NCBI GenBank assembly: GCA_903813345.2
Contig: CAIIXF020000005.1
Span: forward strand, 23,811,375-23,875,374
DNA: 64,000 nucleotides
Source of the DNA: Owenia fusiformis
Taxonomy: Eukaryota > Annelida > Polychaeta > Sabellida > Oweniidae
Direction: 5' to 3'
The notes beneath the pieces were generated by a model that ran no database searches, was not told where the DNA came from, and saw only the letters and a program-made list of their open reading frames with translations. Below, piece after piece: positions 1 through 12,011 of this stretch; the stretch's first letter is position 1; every line of letters starts with the position of its first letter. The translations under genes and the position numbers were made by a program.

Positions 1-144
1 CTGTCATAGCAAAGCTACTTGCTGTCATAGCAGAGCTACTTGCTGTCATAGTACAAATAGTTGCTGTCATAGCAGAGCTACTTGCTGTCATAAAAAGCTA
101 CTTTCTGTCATAGCAGAGCTACTTGCTGCCACAGCAGAGCTACT
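1..144. repeat. 21-bp minisatellite, about 7 copies
   Basis: Tandem units of the form CTGTCATAGCAGAGCTACTTG start at 1, 22, 43, 64, 85, about 104 and 126, and decay at the last copy. The array runs off the left edge, so its full length is unknown. Short open frames downstream (123-381) look like chance frames. Confidence 0.9.
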
Positions 145-901
145 ATCAGTTACGGACCAGCTACTTTCTTGAAAATAAGATGGTGCTACTTGACATATTG
201 GCTTCAAGCAGAGATAATTTGGAGCAAGAAATATATTCACAAAATCACAAAATTGATCATTTTAATACATCCCACGTTTCTCTTGGGTATAAAATTGCCA
301 CTGATAAATCATGTAAATGTACGTGAAGATTTGCATCACTGGTCCAGAGCAGTCATGATAATACAGGAAAGGAGTTTCTAATGCCATAATCAATGGAGGA
401 ATAAACCTCTACATTTCTCGAAAATAAAGTCTCAGCCATATATTTTAAGACATGTTATTATATTTTGACAAATATTCCAGCACTTTGGAAATTCTGTGAT
501 GCCAGAGATTCACAAAGACAAAAGATGACTTAAGGAAGGCAAAGTGGAATCACATTGGGACTGATATCACCTAGTCAATATATAATGCTCTCATTCATTA
601 TACACTGTACTTGACCTACCTTTAGCTAAATCAAATCCCCATTGGATAACGAGGGCTGGCACGGAATATAATTAGAAAGGAACGGATTTAGGAATTTGGT
701 TTCAGAATTTGGAACGTTCAGACCTATTGTTCATAATGTTTAGATTACTCAAACTTTTGGCATAATGTTCATACGTTATTTAAAATGTATGAATTACATA
801 AAAGCAATTTTGAATCATTTATTTAGATTATCTATTGCAAATAAAACAATAAACTTTCAATATTTATGTATATATATATCATGATTTTGTGTTCTTTACA
901 G
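145..901. other. AT-rich non-coding, probable intron
   Basis: No recognisable coding segment or element. It ends in a good plus-strand 3' splice site (TTCTTTACAG at 900-901) that leads into the exon at 902-969, so it is probably intron of the plus-strand gene. Confidence 0.4.
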
Positions 902-3100
902 AAAACAATTAATTCCAAAAATATTGGAACATGCAGAGGCAGTCCCAAAAAGCCCATTTCCTTCCAAAGGTATGAATGATTTGGACAATTATACTGTTAT
1001 CTGCCAGCCCTAATAACAAGGGAATAGAATATTGTACAATGTACATGTTAATCTTTAGTCTATGTATTACTTGACTCATATATCAATAAATTCTGTCTCC
1101 TAAGTATAAGCCTTGCTAATCCTCCCTCCAGTAGAACTTAGGTAACAATATGAGAATCTGATATATTTCAATAAGACCTAATGAAGCTATTCTAATTAGA
1201 CAACTACAACATACAATAAGGGGTATATTGAAAATTGTTACACATAGCTAACACTAATGGGTCATTTGACCAAGATTGGACTGTGTATCTCTTCTGGTTC
1301 TCCACTATTACATCTATATATATATCCCAACTCTGTGTTAAAGGCCAGGTTTCCCTGCCATATGGTTGAGTTCAGCCCACCTCATTAATAGCCATTAATT
1401 ACTAGCCAATCATGTGAAAGATCATGTTACCATATATGGCAAGATTTATGCCAGAATGTTTACAAACACAAGCACATGTATCCAGAGGATTAAATCTTTC
1501 ACTGTCTTATTGGGGAAACATCAAAATTGGTGTGTGAAATATTTTTTGGGGATTCAATATAGTGTACAGAGTTAAATTTTGAAATGCAGATATGGTCCCT
1601 TCTATGCAGACTAGAAATCTTTGAAATTAACATCCCTGGCATTTCTCAAGGGACACATTATTCTTGGATCTGATGAGATCCACAGAGTGATTCCAAATTT
1701 GAATCTAGGATTTCCCTTGATCTTGTCAGATATTTAAATCCATGTCTTATAACTCCTCCCCTAAAACCAGTACATTTTCAAATAAAAATACTTAATTACA
1801 CAAAATCTAGTGATATTTTTAATTAACAAAAGCAAGATATTAAATTGACATATGTTCATGCAAAACTGTAGCAAAAAATAGCAAGAACTGTTCAGTAGTT
1901 TTCACGTTATGAGGGAAAAACAAAATAAATCCTCTGCAGCTCTGATTTTCAAAATTATCAAATCATCATATGATGTAACTTCTAACTGCCACTGGCCTTT
2001 TATACCCGACCCTGGCCTTTAAAGGAAAATTTTGGTTGAAACGTGAGGGCCTGGAGCAAGACTACTTTAACATATTTAAGAATTTAACTGTTCATCTCTT
2101 GAGTCAAAGAAAATATTGCCTATAACATTTCATCTAAAAATATCTTTTGACATAGACTGCAAAATATTTTGACTATCATTCTGTCATAGAATATGACCTC
2201 ACTCACGTTGCAAAGTTTTGTTTCCAGTTAAGTTATTTTCCTTAATACAGGTAAATATATTTTGATCAACTCGACTTTTTTTTGAAAAAACACATAGATA
2301 AGCTTAACATAAATATGGTTATGCATCAATATGTAACAATTTGTAAGAATTGCAACAAATAGCGACTTTAGAGCTCACTCTTTACCTCTTTTTCATGATC
2401 TAAAAATCCTGAACATATTTCAGATAAATAAGCAACAAAGATATATATTCATGTTTAAATGGATCAATGACAAGGATAATTACAAACAAATATTTCCAGA
2501 TTTCTTCCAAACAGTTGAAAATAGACATAATTATGATACAAGAAACAAGAAAACTTTCGACAAACCAAAAATTCGTACAAACTATGGAAAATCAATGCTA
2601 TCTTATTCTATACCTGATATTTGGAACCAATTACCCCCACATTTTAAATCTATCAGAAGCATCATACTCATGAAAAAACAGACAAAAAAATATTTATTAC
2701 AACTTTAATTCTATTTAGGGGCACTTTGATGGCACAAATTTTATATATATATATATATTATTTAAGACATGCAATGGCAGATCCCCGCCACTCTAACATA
2801 CTTTGTAAATTTACTCCATCTTGGGAATATACACAAACCCTTGTGTCACCCACTCATTGTATATGTATATTGTATGTGTTTTGTGAAATAAACAAAAAAA
2901 AAAAAAAAAAAATATATTGCTCATGAACATTACAGGGGAATGACTTACAACCAATCATTTTTCATCATAACCTGAAGAGATACAAAGAATTTAAAATGCA
3001 TGGTTTACAGTCAACCCCCATCCCTTCTCGGCCCTTTTCCCAATCTGCCTTTGAGGATATTGGAGCAATAGAGGATTTAAAGGAAGACTGTTCTGTGTGA
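902..3100 (+). CDS. 3' end of an unrecognised multi-exon gene
   Basis: Proposed exons are 902-969, 2228-2250 (a 23-bp microexon) and 2936-3100 (terminal, stop TGA at 3098). Each is bounded by AG and, where internal, GT. The frame runs through all three: the first leaves one base, the microexon supplies two bases plus seven codons, and the last starts in phase 0. Without the microexon the outer exons are out of frame, which is the main argument for it. The visible tail includes KQLIPKILEHAEAVPKSPFP early and ends SAFEDIGAIEDLKEDCSV. It is charged, with no membrane segment or known domain that I recognise. A polyadenylation hexamer AATAAA follows at 3125. Upstream exons lie left of the window or were not found. 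The terminal exon is better supported than the microexon. Confidence 0.5.
2340..2911 (+). mobile_element. 5'-truncated non-LTR retrotransposon (LINE), 3' end
   Basis: The frame from about 2350 to the stop at 2706-2708 reads as the C-terminal tail of a LINE reverse transcriptase: an AHS-x-PLF segment, then HNYDTRNKK, then an RTNYGKSMLSYSIPDIWNQLP stretch. This order is common after the RT domain in CR1/jockey-like elements. An untranslated tail follows, with AATAAA near 2885 and a poly(A) run at about 2892-2911. The catalytic part is missing, so it is a dead 5'-truncated copy. It nearly fills the proposed last intron (2251-2935) and its poly(A) ends 24 bp before the 3' splice site of the terminal exon. 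Confidence 0.75.
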
Positions 3101-3123
3101 TTATGAAGACCTAAAGAAACAGA

Positions 3124-3526
3124 CAATAAAGAAGAATTCAAGTAGAAATTAGTAAAATATATACATTTTTACATTATGGAGATATTCATGCATCAATACA
3201 ACAGAAAACAATAAAGCAGTAATAAGTCTTATACAGAACTATTAAATGACCAAAGTACAATGATTTTTTTGTATTTACGTTGCATCTATAATTTTGCAAT
3301 CTAGAATTTTCTCTTTTAATGAATCTCAATAAAGAAGAATTCAAGTAGAAATTAGTAAAATATATACATTTTTACATTATGGAGATATTCATGCATCAAT
3401 ACAACAGAAAACAATAAAGCAGTAATAAGTCTTATACAGAACTATTAAATGACCAAAGTACAATGATTTTTTTGTATTTACGTTGCATCTATAATTTTGC
3501 AATCTAGAATTTTCTCTTTTAATGGA
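3124..3526. repeat. Perfect 203-bp tandem duplication
   Basis: The segment beginning CAATAAAGAAGAATTC at 3124 recurs at 3327, and I see no difference between the two until they diverge around 3322 and 3525. It lies just after the stop of the plus-strand gene, so it doubles the AATAAA hexamers of the likely 3' UTR. Absence of any mismatch means either a very recent duplication or an assembly error. Confidence 0.9.
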
Positions 3527-6500
3527 CGTAAAACAAAAAAATTAAAGTAATTTGGCCTTAGATTATACATATATGGTATATTCTCTTGTAAAATAATGAT
3601 ACAGCAAGTTGGTGAATGATTTAGATTTAGCAAATCCATTTTGTCGTCTCAGTATTTGACATTGAATTTTTTCTATATTTATTTCACAAGGGAACATAGT
3701 TTTGGAGAACATTCAATGAAACATATCAAACCTGAACCCTTCAATACATGGATATAATAAAAAAAAAACTACATATACATGATGAGATTCTAATAAAGAC
3801 AAACTTATCATGCACTAATATTTTCCTTCAGTCACAAATTTGATCACAAATTATCCATCAAACATGTTTGACAGCTATTGAAGATGAAACATACCAAGTA
3901 AATTCCTCTACTAAAAGAGACATCTAAACATGAGTGCGATACATGAAATAATATAACATTGTATTAATAATTAAAACAACTCACGCCTGTTGTTGTAGTA
4001 ATCCGATGTGAATTTCCAACTGCTAATAAAAGTCGGCTACATTTTCTTGACACTCAGCTACATCGCCATATTGGCTGAAGACTCCTTGGCAGCAGCACAA
4101 GTGTAGTTGAAATCCTGTAATATAGAGAAATTATCATTATTCAACGACATAATAATTTCAATTGAAATAGAAGACAATGAAAAAAAGAGAGCTTAATGCA
4201 GGTTATGCTAAATTAACAGCGACTTTTGTAGAGACCAAATTTATTATAAGAGGTCTCTCGTGTAGAAAACATGGGTGTTATTACGTATTTGCAAGCAAAA
4301 TATAATGCATGTATAGTCAAAAAGACATTTACGTGTTTTAGATATCAATAACTTATAAATACATATCTCATCGAAGGTTAATAACTTAATATCAGTTGTT
4401 ATTTCTCATACCACAAATACATGATCACATTTACAAAATCCTATATTTTATTATATTTTAATGTATTTGGTTTTGCAGACATAGGTTCAAAATATATTTA
4501 AACTCAAATACAAAAACAAAAATGAGTACATGTAATCTCTATATTTCAAAAATATACAAACACATAATAAAGATTTTAACGTGAAGGAGAAACCAATTTC
4601 GATTTTGAGATTTTACTGCGTGTCATTCCCAAATAGACTGATGAAAATGCTTAAGAATGACAGAATGGGACAATAAAATAGCTCCAATGTGAATAAATCA
4701 AGATTAAATCCTGCAATCGTTTCTCACTCATCCATTCACACACGACATTCTAATTCCCGACCTTTACAGTACAAACAATCCTCTCCTGTTATTTTCAGAT
4801 TAGCTAGACCTTCTTTTCCTTCACAAATTGCTTATGACAACTACTTAGACACTGTACTTAGCCGTCAATATAAATCTGTATGTATCTGTGAATGCAGAAA
4901 CTAAATGGTTGCCATGGAAATGTGCTTGTCTTTCTATACTTCTTATTCATAGAGTCCCAATAGAGATACAATTAATTACACATTCAATGCATTATTGTGT
5001 GGATTCTGAATAAGGCCAAGGCATTGAAATGACTACTTTGAGTTTGATCAAGGTAGATTTTTAATATGAACTGAAGTATTTGTGAATAAATCCCAATTGT
5101 AGTAAACTGGGAAGTAAAATTAAAAGCCATGGGTTATACCCCAAATTAAAAATGTGTATCCATGTGGTGTTATCTAACATAAACCTTGATATACCTAACA
5201 ATTCCATTGGAAAGACCCAAGCTTAGAATGCAGGGACCATCGTTTAAAATAAGAATATGTAACTCAATAATCCAATAATCAGGTTTATACATATTCACAA
5301 GATATTCATAATTTGTGAGATATTTTCATGCAACACTCATAAATTAGCCGCATTTTCCTCGAACTGTTTAACAGACTGCAATTTGGAAGGAAATTGTTAT
5401 TCTAAACTGGTTGCCATAGAAACAGATTCTTCTCCATAAGTGTTGTGTGAAGAGCAGCATAGATAAGATATTCTACATACAATCTCTACCTGTATGCACT
5501 AACACTCTCACATCACAGATAAGGTCCAACCAACTTAATCATGGTTCATAATACCCTTGACTAGTAGTCACAGACAGTGCTTGCAGAAAACAAACAGTAC
5601 GGATATTATGGTCAGGTTTATAGTCATTTTTGAATTTGAATTTGTGATATTTCATAAATTAAGCCCTGGTCAAATTTTGTACAGGGGGGTGCCGTTGAGA
5701 CTCAAATTATCTACCCACATCTAGGGATTTTTTTCTCTAAAAATGGACCCACATCTAGGGGTTTTCTTTCAAAAATAGAACCACTTCCCGTCCCCATATA
5801 GCCAATATATGGGAGTACCCCCCTCCCTCCCCCAGGAAGATGTATCTGATAGTGAGTCAAGATAACCTCAGGCCATCAGCTGTATATAAACAAAAAAAAT
5901 ATATAGACAGGCATATATTCCTTTGAATAAAAACAATCTTGCAGTCATGTGGCATGCTGCTTAAATTTAGGATTTTTGACATATGTTTCATACTTTTACA
6001 ATGCTACATACTGCAGGTTTTCAATGATTTTCACTATACCTTTGTGAATGTTTTTCCAAAACAAGGAAATCAGCATTGAACTTTTTCTACTTATGACTCT
6101 CCTTGAAGACTGGTTGTTTAATTGGCCCATTGACTTTGTACCTTAGAGGATGGGAAGAGCCGACACTTGAAGTAATGTGCAACTAGATTTGTAAATGCTT
6201 CAAATCCTAGAGAGGTATCTTGTATGACATTCAGTCCCTGGGATTTTTCTCAAAGGGGTGTTAAATCTTACTTTTTCCTGTTTCGCTATCATAAATACAT
6301 AGCCTACTGCACGAACCACTCAATTCCAAGGTATTGTAACGTCCTTGGTCAAAAAAATATGACATATAGATAGTTGTCAATAGTACCTTCAACGACAAAC
6401 TCTGAGTAAAGAAATTTACTATGAACTGAAAGAGTGAAGATGAAGCTCTATTTTAAGAAGCGAAGTCGAACAAATGCAAAGGGTACATTCAATTGGAAGA

Positions 6501-9290
6501 TGCTGTATATGAACTTGACTACAGTGCATCTTTCATATAGAGTAATACATATACCATTATATTGAACTTTCAATCATATGAAATACTTTAATAGACCAGA
6601 TGACGACTCAGATGATATCAGGAGTGATAATAAAATTATGGTAGCTCCCTTTGTAATACCTCATTGAACACTGCTAATATCCTTGATAATGCTGACGTAG
6701 CATAAGTGACGCAAGTTCTTCAATCAAATTCCTTGAATGCCTAAGAGGCAAGACTAAGAATGAACTTAACCACTTAAAGCCAAAGAGACAAGTCATCACA
6801 ATTATTCACAGAAATGTTCTTTCCTTAAAAATACAATTATACTTTCTTGTTTTTTAAGTTCTATAAAAAAGACTCGGCTTAGGATTCCAAAAAGCCACTC
6901 CTTTATTATTATAGCCAGGCAAATAAACCATGTATATTATATCTGAAGACTTGCATTCAATTTAATCACCCTATCTTTAGAAATCTTTCTTCAGAGAGCA
7001 TTTCTACTATTTATAAATAGTCATCTAGTATAAAGCTTCTGTGATAATATAGAACTACTAATCACATATTAATGACCAAAAAATGAGTATATCACAGTTA
7101 CTTAGACTGATATATTACCACTTTTAATAGCAAATCATTATTTTTGTTTGTTTCTTTATCACTGAGGTTGTATTGAGGATTCCAGGGCTTAGATCATAAA
7201 GGGACGGATGACAAATCAGAAGGCTGAAGTTGTACCATGTATTCCAACTCCAGTTTTCTTATTTTGTACAATCAAGTGTTATCATACCCTTGACCTGTCA
7301 CAAAAAAAATAAAAATAAATTTGAAATGACCAATCTGTTTACCAGAAATATAATACAAATGTAAGAAAGGCATATGTATAAGAAGGGTCACATATTGTCA
7401 TGGTGTATATAAGCATTTTTGTTTTCTAATCACCATCCACTGGTGGCTAAACTACTGATAAGATGCAGCAATGACGTAGTTTAAACATAATATGTGCGAT
7501 ACATGTGAACTTCTATCAATATTTTCATATGTCTTATCAAACATCAAACATAATTATAATTTGGAGTGACGTATGTTCTGCTTGTAACAGTCTAAATTTA
7601 GCTCTATTGTCTTTTGTTATTTCTATTTATATCAAACATTAAAGTCTCCCAAGTGCTCTACTCTTATTCTGTGCATGTCTTTTTTCAATTTAAGTACATA
7701 TGACATTTTAGGATTTTGATTTATAATGTAATACTTTTCAATTTTATAATTTGAGTGTTACATTTTTAAGATTCTGTTTTTTGTGCAACATTTTAAGATA
7801 TTAGAAACTTCAATGAAGGCGTTATCTAAGCACATTTTAAAAATGAAACCATTTCAATTGTCGAAGAAGATTTTGAATTAGCTACCAATGTGTTGACAGA
7901 TGGACAGACAGACAGACGGACAGTCAAGTGGGCGATTAAACAATATCTCACCTAAACGAGTATAAGCTAATAAAGGGTGGAGGTGTACCATGGGATAGTA
8001 GTGTTTCATGTTCCTAGCAGATTCTTTATTTTTAGACCCTAATTCCATTTCCCCTCATAATCCATAATATGTTTACTCCTTACTGCGTTCAGTAATCCAT
8101 GATCTGTTAGGAAAGACCAACAAAATATTTTGCCTTCGAAATAAATTATGTTTTTCTTCAGACTAAAAAAAACAAGACAGCTAACTTGTCCATAAAATGA
8201 TTTGACATGAACAGGGTTTATGATATTTCAAAAACAGAATATTTCAATCACCTAGACATTGAACTGTCTTAAACAGACTGCGTTGTAAGAACCTGATTGG
8301 AAAGATAGTGAAACTTAGATCATTTTCATGATACATCAAGACTCCCTTGAATATCATCAATTTGCATGCAATTCTATCGTAAATACACAAGGTCAGTAAT
8401 CAGTATGACCCGATAATCACAATAGATGATGAACCAAACAGGCAGTCTCAAAGATATTTATCTCATTTCTATAAAATTAAAACAAGTAAAAAAAATAGAA
8501 TAGCAAATCAAGATACATAGTACATACGTACTTAAAATAAACTGTAAGAGTTAAGTTTGTAGATTTTAAAGCTAAGTGAACATATTTCATGTATTACCTC
8601 TCATATACTATTTATACTTGCCCTACCTGGCAAACACATGCACTGTATGCACTACAGAACAGTATATATTTGAAACATTATTTCAACAATGATGAGGTAA
8701 GTCAAATGTTATAGCCCTTAGATTAAACTGAATAATAATCCATTTTGCCAATCTCTGGAAAGACATGTAAAAGATCCTATAATCGTACTCTTCAACTAAA
8801 TCTCGATTTTGGTCCACATTAAAAATAATGATTTCAAAACATAAAATTCTAACATCATTCTGTTCAGTTTACTTGTCAATAAACAGTAGACATGTAAAAT
8901 AACTTCATTTAATAGCAACATATTAATGTTACTTTTATGATATTTCTTTTAATGCTGTGGTTTATCAGGAGGAATCGTGTAATATTCTTCTCCATATACA
9001 TGTACAGATCGAAGCACCTATCCTTGGCCTAGGTCTACTTAATCTAAAATACATCTACCAATATTCAGTGTGGGCTAGCACAAGTTTATTGCACTTCTTT
9101 CTATAGATTACCAATGACATGATTTCTATCACGCTTGTGATATGTCCCATGAAATAGAAAGCATTAGTAAAGTTCATACAAAAGGATGGGTTATGGATTA
9201 AACAGAAACAAGAGGACCAAATATGATTATTGCTTTCTTCAGAGTTAATATTGTTCAAAAGCTCACTTATACCGTACTTATTACTATATA
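3527..9290. other. Intergenic, no recognised gene
   Basis: AT-rich, with stop codons in all frames. Minor items: a possible minus-strand exon at 3985-4114, a C-rich run at about 5817-5834, and a GACA/GACG microsatellite with its surrounding sequence near 7897-7925, probably the tail of a decayed element. The open frame at 4689-4904 (71 codons) resembles nothing I know. Confidence 0.5.
3985..4114 (-). other. Possible non-coding or terminal exon
   Basis: On the minus strand an acceptor (TATTACAG) and a donor (GGC then GTGAGT) bound 130 bases. All three frames contain stops, so it would be UTR or a last coding exon. One frame is open for about 30 codons and includes VFSQYGDVAECQENVADFY before TAG. 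No linked exons were found. Confidence 0.2.
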
Positions 9291-9479
9291 CAGGGTGATC
9301 CAGAAGTAACGTCAAAGATGTTGTAATTTCAAAAGTATTCATCAGATCTTCATGAAATTTGGTATACATGTACCCACAACATTTCTGAGTTACCATCTCA
9401 AAGATTGGAATTCAATCATTTCATTGGTTGAAATTATGGTTGCTATAGTAACCCGATATCGCGTAACCCGGGGCAAATT
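9291..9479. repeat. Mariner left terminal inverted repeat (189 bp)
   Basis: Pairs with 11064-11252. The match runs from the outer CAGGGTGATC to the inner GGGGCAAATT and then stops abruptly. Confidence 0.92.
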
Positions 9480-9594
9480 ACTTAACGTGTAATGCGTAAT
9501 CTCAAAATATCAACAAGATCTGAAATTGTTATATCCTCAACATTTTATTTCACAACAATATAAATCATACTATTGCACAGTTACTAATAATAGT

Positions 9595-10830
9595 TCATTC
9601 TACATAATTGCCACCATTTGCAACACATTTCTCATGTCTGGATACCCATTCCTTGAACACAGAATTAAATCCATTAGAACTCATTCCTTGTAGGGCTAGT
9701 ACTACGGCATTTTTCAATTCCTCACAGGATTGAAAATTATTTCCACTAAGGTTTCTTTTTAGTTCCCCATACAAATAAAAGTCACTGGGGGCAAGATCAG
9801 GTGAATAAGGGGCATGTTCAAGTTGTTGAAATCCAAGTGTTTGGACTGTGTTGCTGGTCAGGATTGCAGTGTGCGTAGGGGCATTGTCCCAATGCAAGAT
9901 AAACTGCTGCAGATGTCCGGGACGCTTTTTCCTCAGGGAACGTTGAAGATCACGCTTCAGAACCTGAAAAACAAATGTTTAATGGTTGTTAAACCAGTTG
10001 TTTCATTGATTGGATTTGGATTTGAATCATGGCCATGGAGTTATAATTATATTGACAGTGAACAACATTTAAATACTTTAATTTAAAAATAAAATTCACA
10101 GTATGATGTATTATTAGAACAAATGATATCTTACCTTTGCAATGTAAACGGCATTAATTCTCTGGCCAATGGGAACAAAATGGGTTAACACCATTCCTCT
10201 AATGTCAAAGAATGTCACAACCATTTGTTTCTTTTGTGGAATTCCTGGTACTATTTTAGGCTTGGTTGGTGTTGGGGAGTTGTCATGTTTCCACGATGAA
10301 CTTTGTTGCGTGGTCTCTGGGATGTAGAATGATAGCAATGATTCGTCACTCGTAATGATCTTGTCAAGAAAGTCATCTCCATCTCTCCGATATTTTGCAA
10401 GAAAGTCCCTTGAAGCCTTAACACGCCGGTCTTTCTGCTCCTGTGTCAAGTCATGCGGCACCCATTTAGCAGACACCTTCTTTAACAGACAGTTCTTTGT
10501 CAGTATCCGTTGCACAGTCCCATAGCTCAGAATGTGTTTTTCAGCCAATTCTCTGATAGAAATTTGCCTATTGTCCATAACATCAGCTTCAATTGCTTTG
10601 ATGGTTTGATCATCGAATGACGACACTGGCCTGCCTCCTCGCTGCTTGTCTACCACTTCATCATATCCACTGGAATACTTGTTAAACCACCTGTAAATGT
10701 TTCTCTCAGCAATGGCAGCTTTACCATATGCCTTCTTTATCTGTCTTATAGTCTCTTTTACACCTTTCCCCAACTTTACACAGAACTTAATGTTTGTTCT
10801 TTGCTCTATTTTACTCTGACTTGGCGCCAT
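9595..10830 (-). CDS. Mariner transposase, two exons
   Basis: Cuts and pastes the mariner element, binding its terminal repeats and inserting at TA. Exon 1 is 10135-10830 (ATG at 10828-10830) and exon 2 is 9595-9963, together 354 codons plus stop, the usual length for mariner. The N-terminal paired helix-turn-helix region covers about residues 1-115, followed by the family WVPHDL motif (residues 123-128). The catalytic aspartates are D162 (ITSDES), D258 (LHWDNAPTH) and D293 (SPDLAPSDF); the last two are separated by 34 residues, the mariner D34D signature. Between the exons lie 171 bp with GTAAG and a TTTTTCAG acceptor. Read through without splicing, the protein would stop six codons after residue 232. 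No frameshift or in-frame stop is visible in either exon, so the gene may be functional if spliced. Confidence 0.88.
9964..10134 (-). other. Putative spliceosomal intron in the transposase
   Basis: Starts AAG|GTAAG and ends TTTTTCAG|GTT on the minus strand. Removing it restores a continuous mariner frame between the first and second catalytic aspartates with no lost residues. Introns are unusual in mariner transposases. Confidence 0.75.
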
Positions 10831-11063
10831 CTTGAATTGGGTGGGTTAGTGTCCTTGGTCATGTTAGTATTTGTCATGGATGATGGAAGCAATTCAAAGA
10901 AATTGAAAGCTTTTTATGAATGCCTATTGTGACATCACAACTATTACATATTTGTTACCATGGCAACAAATATAAAAATCATAGAAAACAAACAATGAAC
11001 ATTTTCAAATGTTACTGACTTTTTAAATTAGAGAAATTCACAAAAACGTTATGGTTTCTCTTC

Positions 11064-11252
11064 AATTTGCCCCGGGTTACGCGATATCGGGTTACTATAG
11101 CAACCATAATTTCAACCAATGAAATGATTGAATTCCAATCTTTGAGATGGTAACTCAGAAATGTTGTGGGTACATGTATACCAAATTTCATGAAGATCTG
11201 ATGAATACTTTTGAAATTACAATGTCTTTGACGTTACTTCTGGATCACCCTG
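11064..11252. repeat. Mariner right terminal inverted repeat (189 bp)
   Basis: Reverse complement of 9291-9479 with very few differences; the outermost bases GATCACCCTG abut a flanking TA. Confidence 0.92.
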
Positions 11253-12011
11253 TAGTACTTGTAATAAAAAATATAAAAGTTATCATTATCTGGACAGATA
11301 TTTGAACTTGTTTATTTATTTTTTGAACTTATTTTTAAAGGTTAAAATTTTATTTGTTCATATGCTATTGGAGAAGTATAACAAAGATTGAGCAATTCAC
11401 ATTTCAAGTCATTTTTGTGCATATCTTCTATTTCATGCTATGATGGCACAATGTTTAGAAATGTCAATGCCCCACATATGCATAAACACAGAAAAAATGG
11501 TTTTGTACATATTACCATCTAAAGGCAAGCATAACTGGCACAGAAACATCAATCTTAGTTGTACCATTTATCACTATGAGTGGGGAAGTTTTTCATTAAG
11601 ATTTTGACAGAGCTGAATATCTACTTGATGTAGTGCCAGGGGAGTTCAATTAGAATCAAGGGCCATTCCTTTATTGGATGATGGAGAGAGTTGCCAGTAA
11701 TTTCCAATTTAAATAAATAACTCTTAGATGTACAGACTAACTTGGTATGGTAATTCATCAGATATATATCAATCTGTAGAAAATACATATTGGACAATTT
11801 GAGGGATATCTCAACCTGCAAAATTAATTCTTCTAGATATCACACTTACACAATCATCAATTTGTGAGATTTCAAAAACTGAGGCTCAAATATTGCCAAC
11901 TTTGATTTTCTATTGATTTTGGCATTCCTGGAGAAGTGAATAAAATGCCTTTGCCTGTCATAAGTACATGTCTTGTCAGGCAGGCCTGAATTATAGACAA
12001 GGTGCAAGAGA

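Larger units (their letters stand above)
9291..11252 (-). mobile_element. Full-length mariner (DD34D) transposon
   Basis: A 1962-bp element beginning CAGGGTGATC and ending GATCACCCTG, flanked by TA on each side (9289-9290 and 11253-11254), as expected for Tc1/mariner insertion. The inverted repeats are very long and equal, 9291-9479 and 11064-11252 (189 bp each), nearly identical and including a TTACGCGATATCGGGTTACT segment. Most mariners have TIRs of about 30 bp. Inside is one transposase gene on the minus strand. The nearly identical repeats and open reading frame suggest a recent arrival. Confidence 0.93.

Noticed and set aside
9055-9396. Minus-strand open frame of 113 codons
   Set aside because: It runs through the left mariner TIR into flanking DNA; it is a chance frame across an element border.
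9964-10134. Disabling insertion or frameshift in the mariner transposase
   Set aside because: The segment has proper splice borders and its removal restores the frame exactly, so an intron is the better reading.
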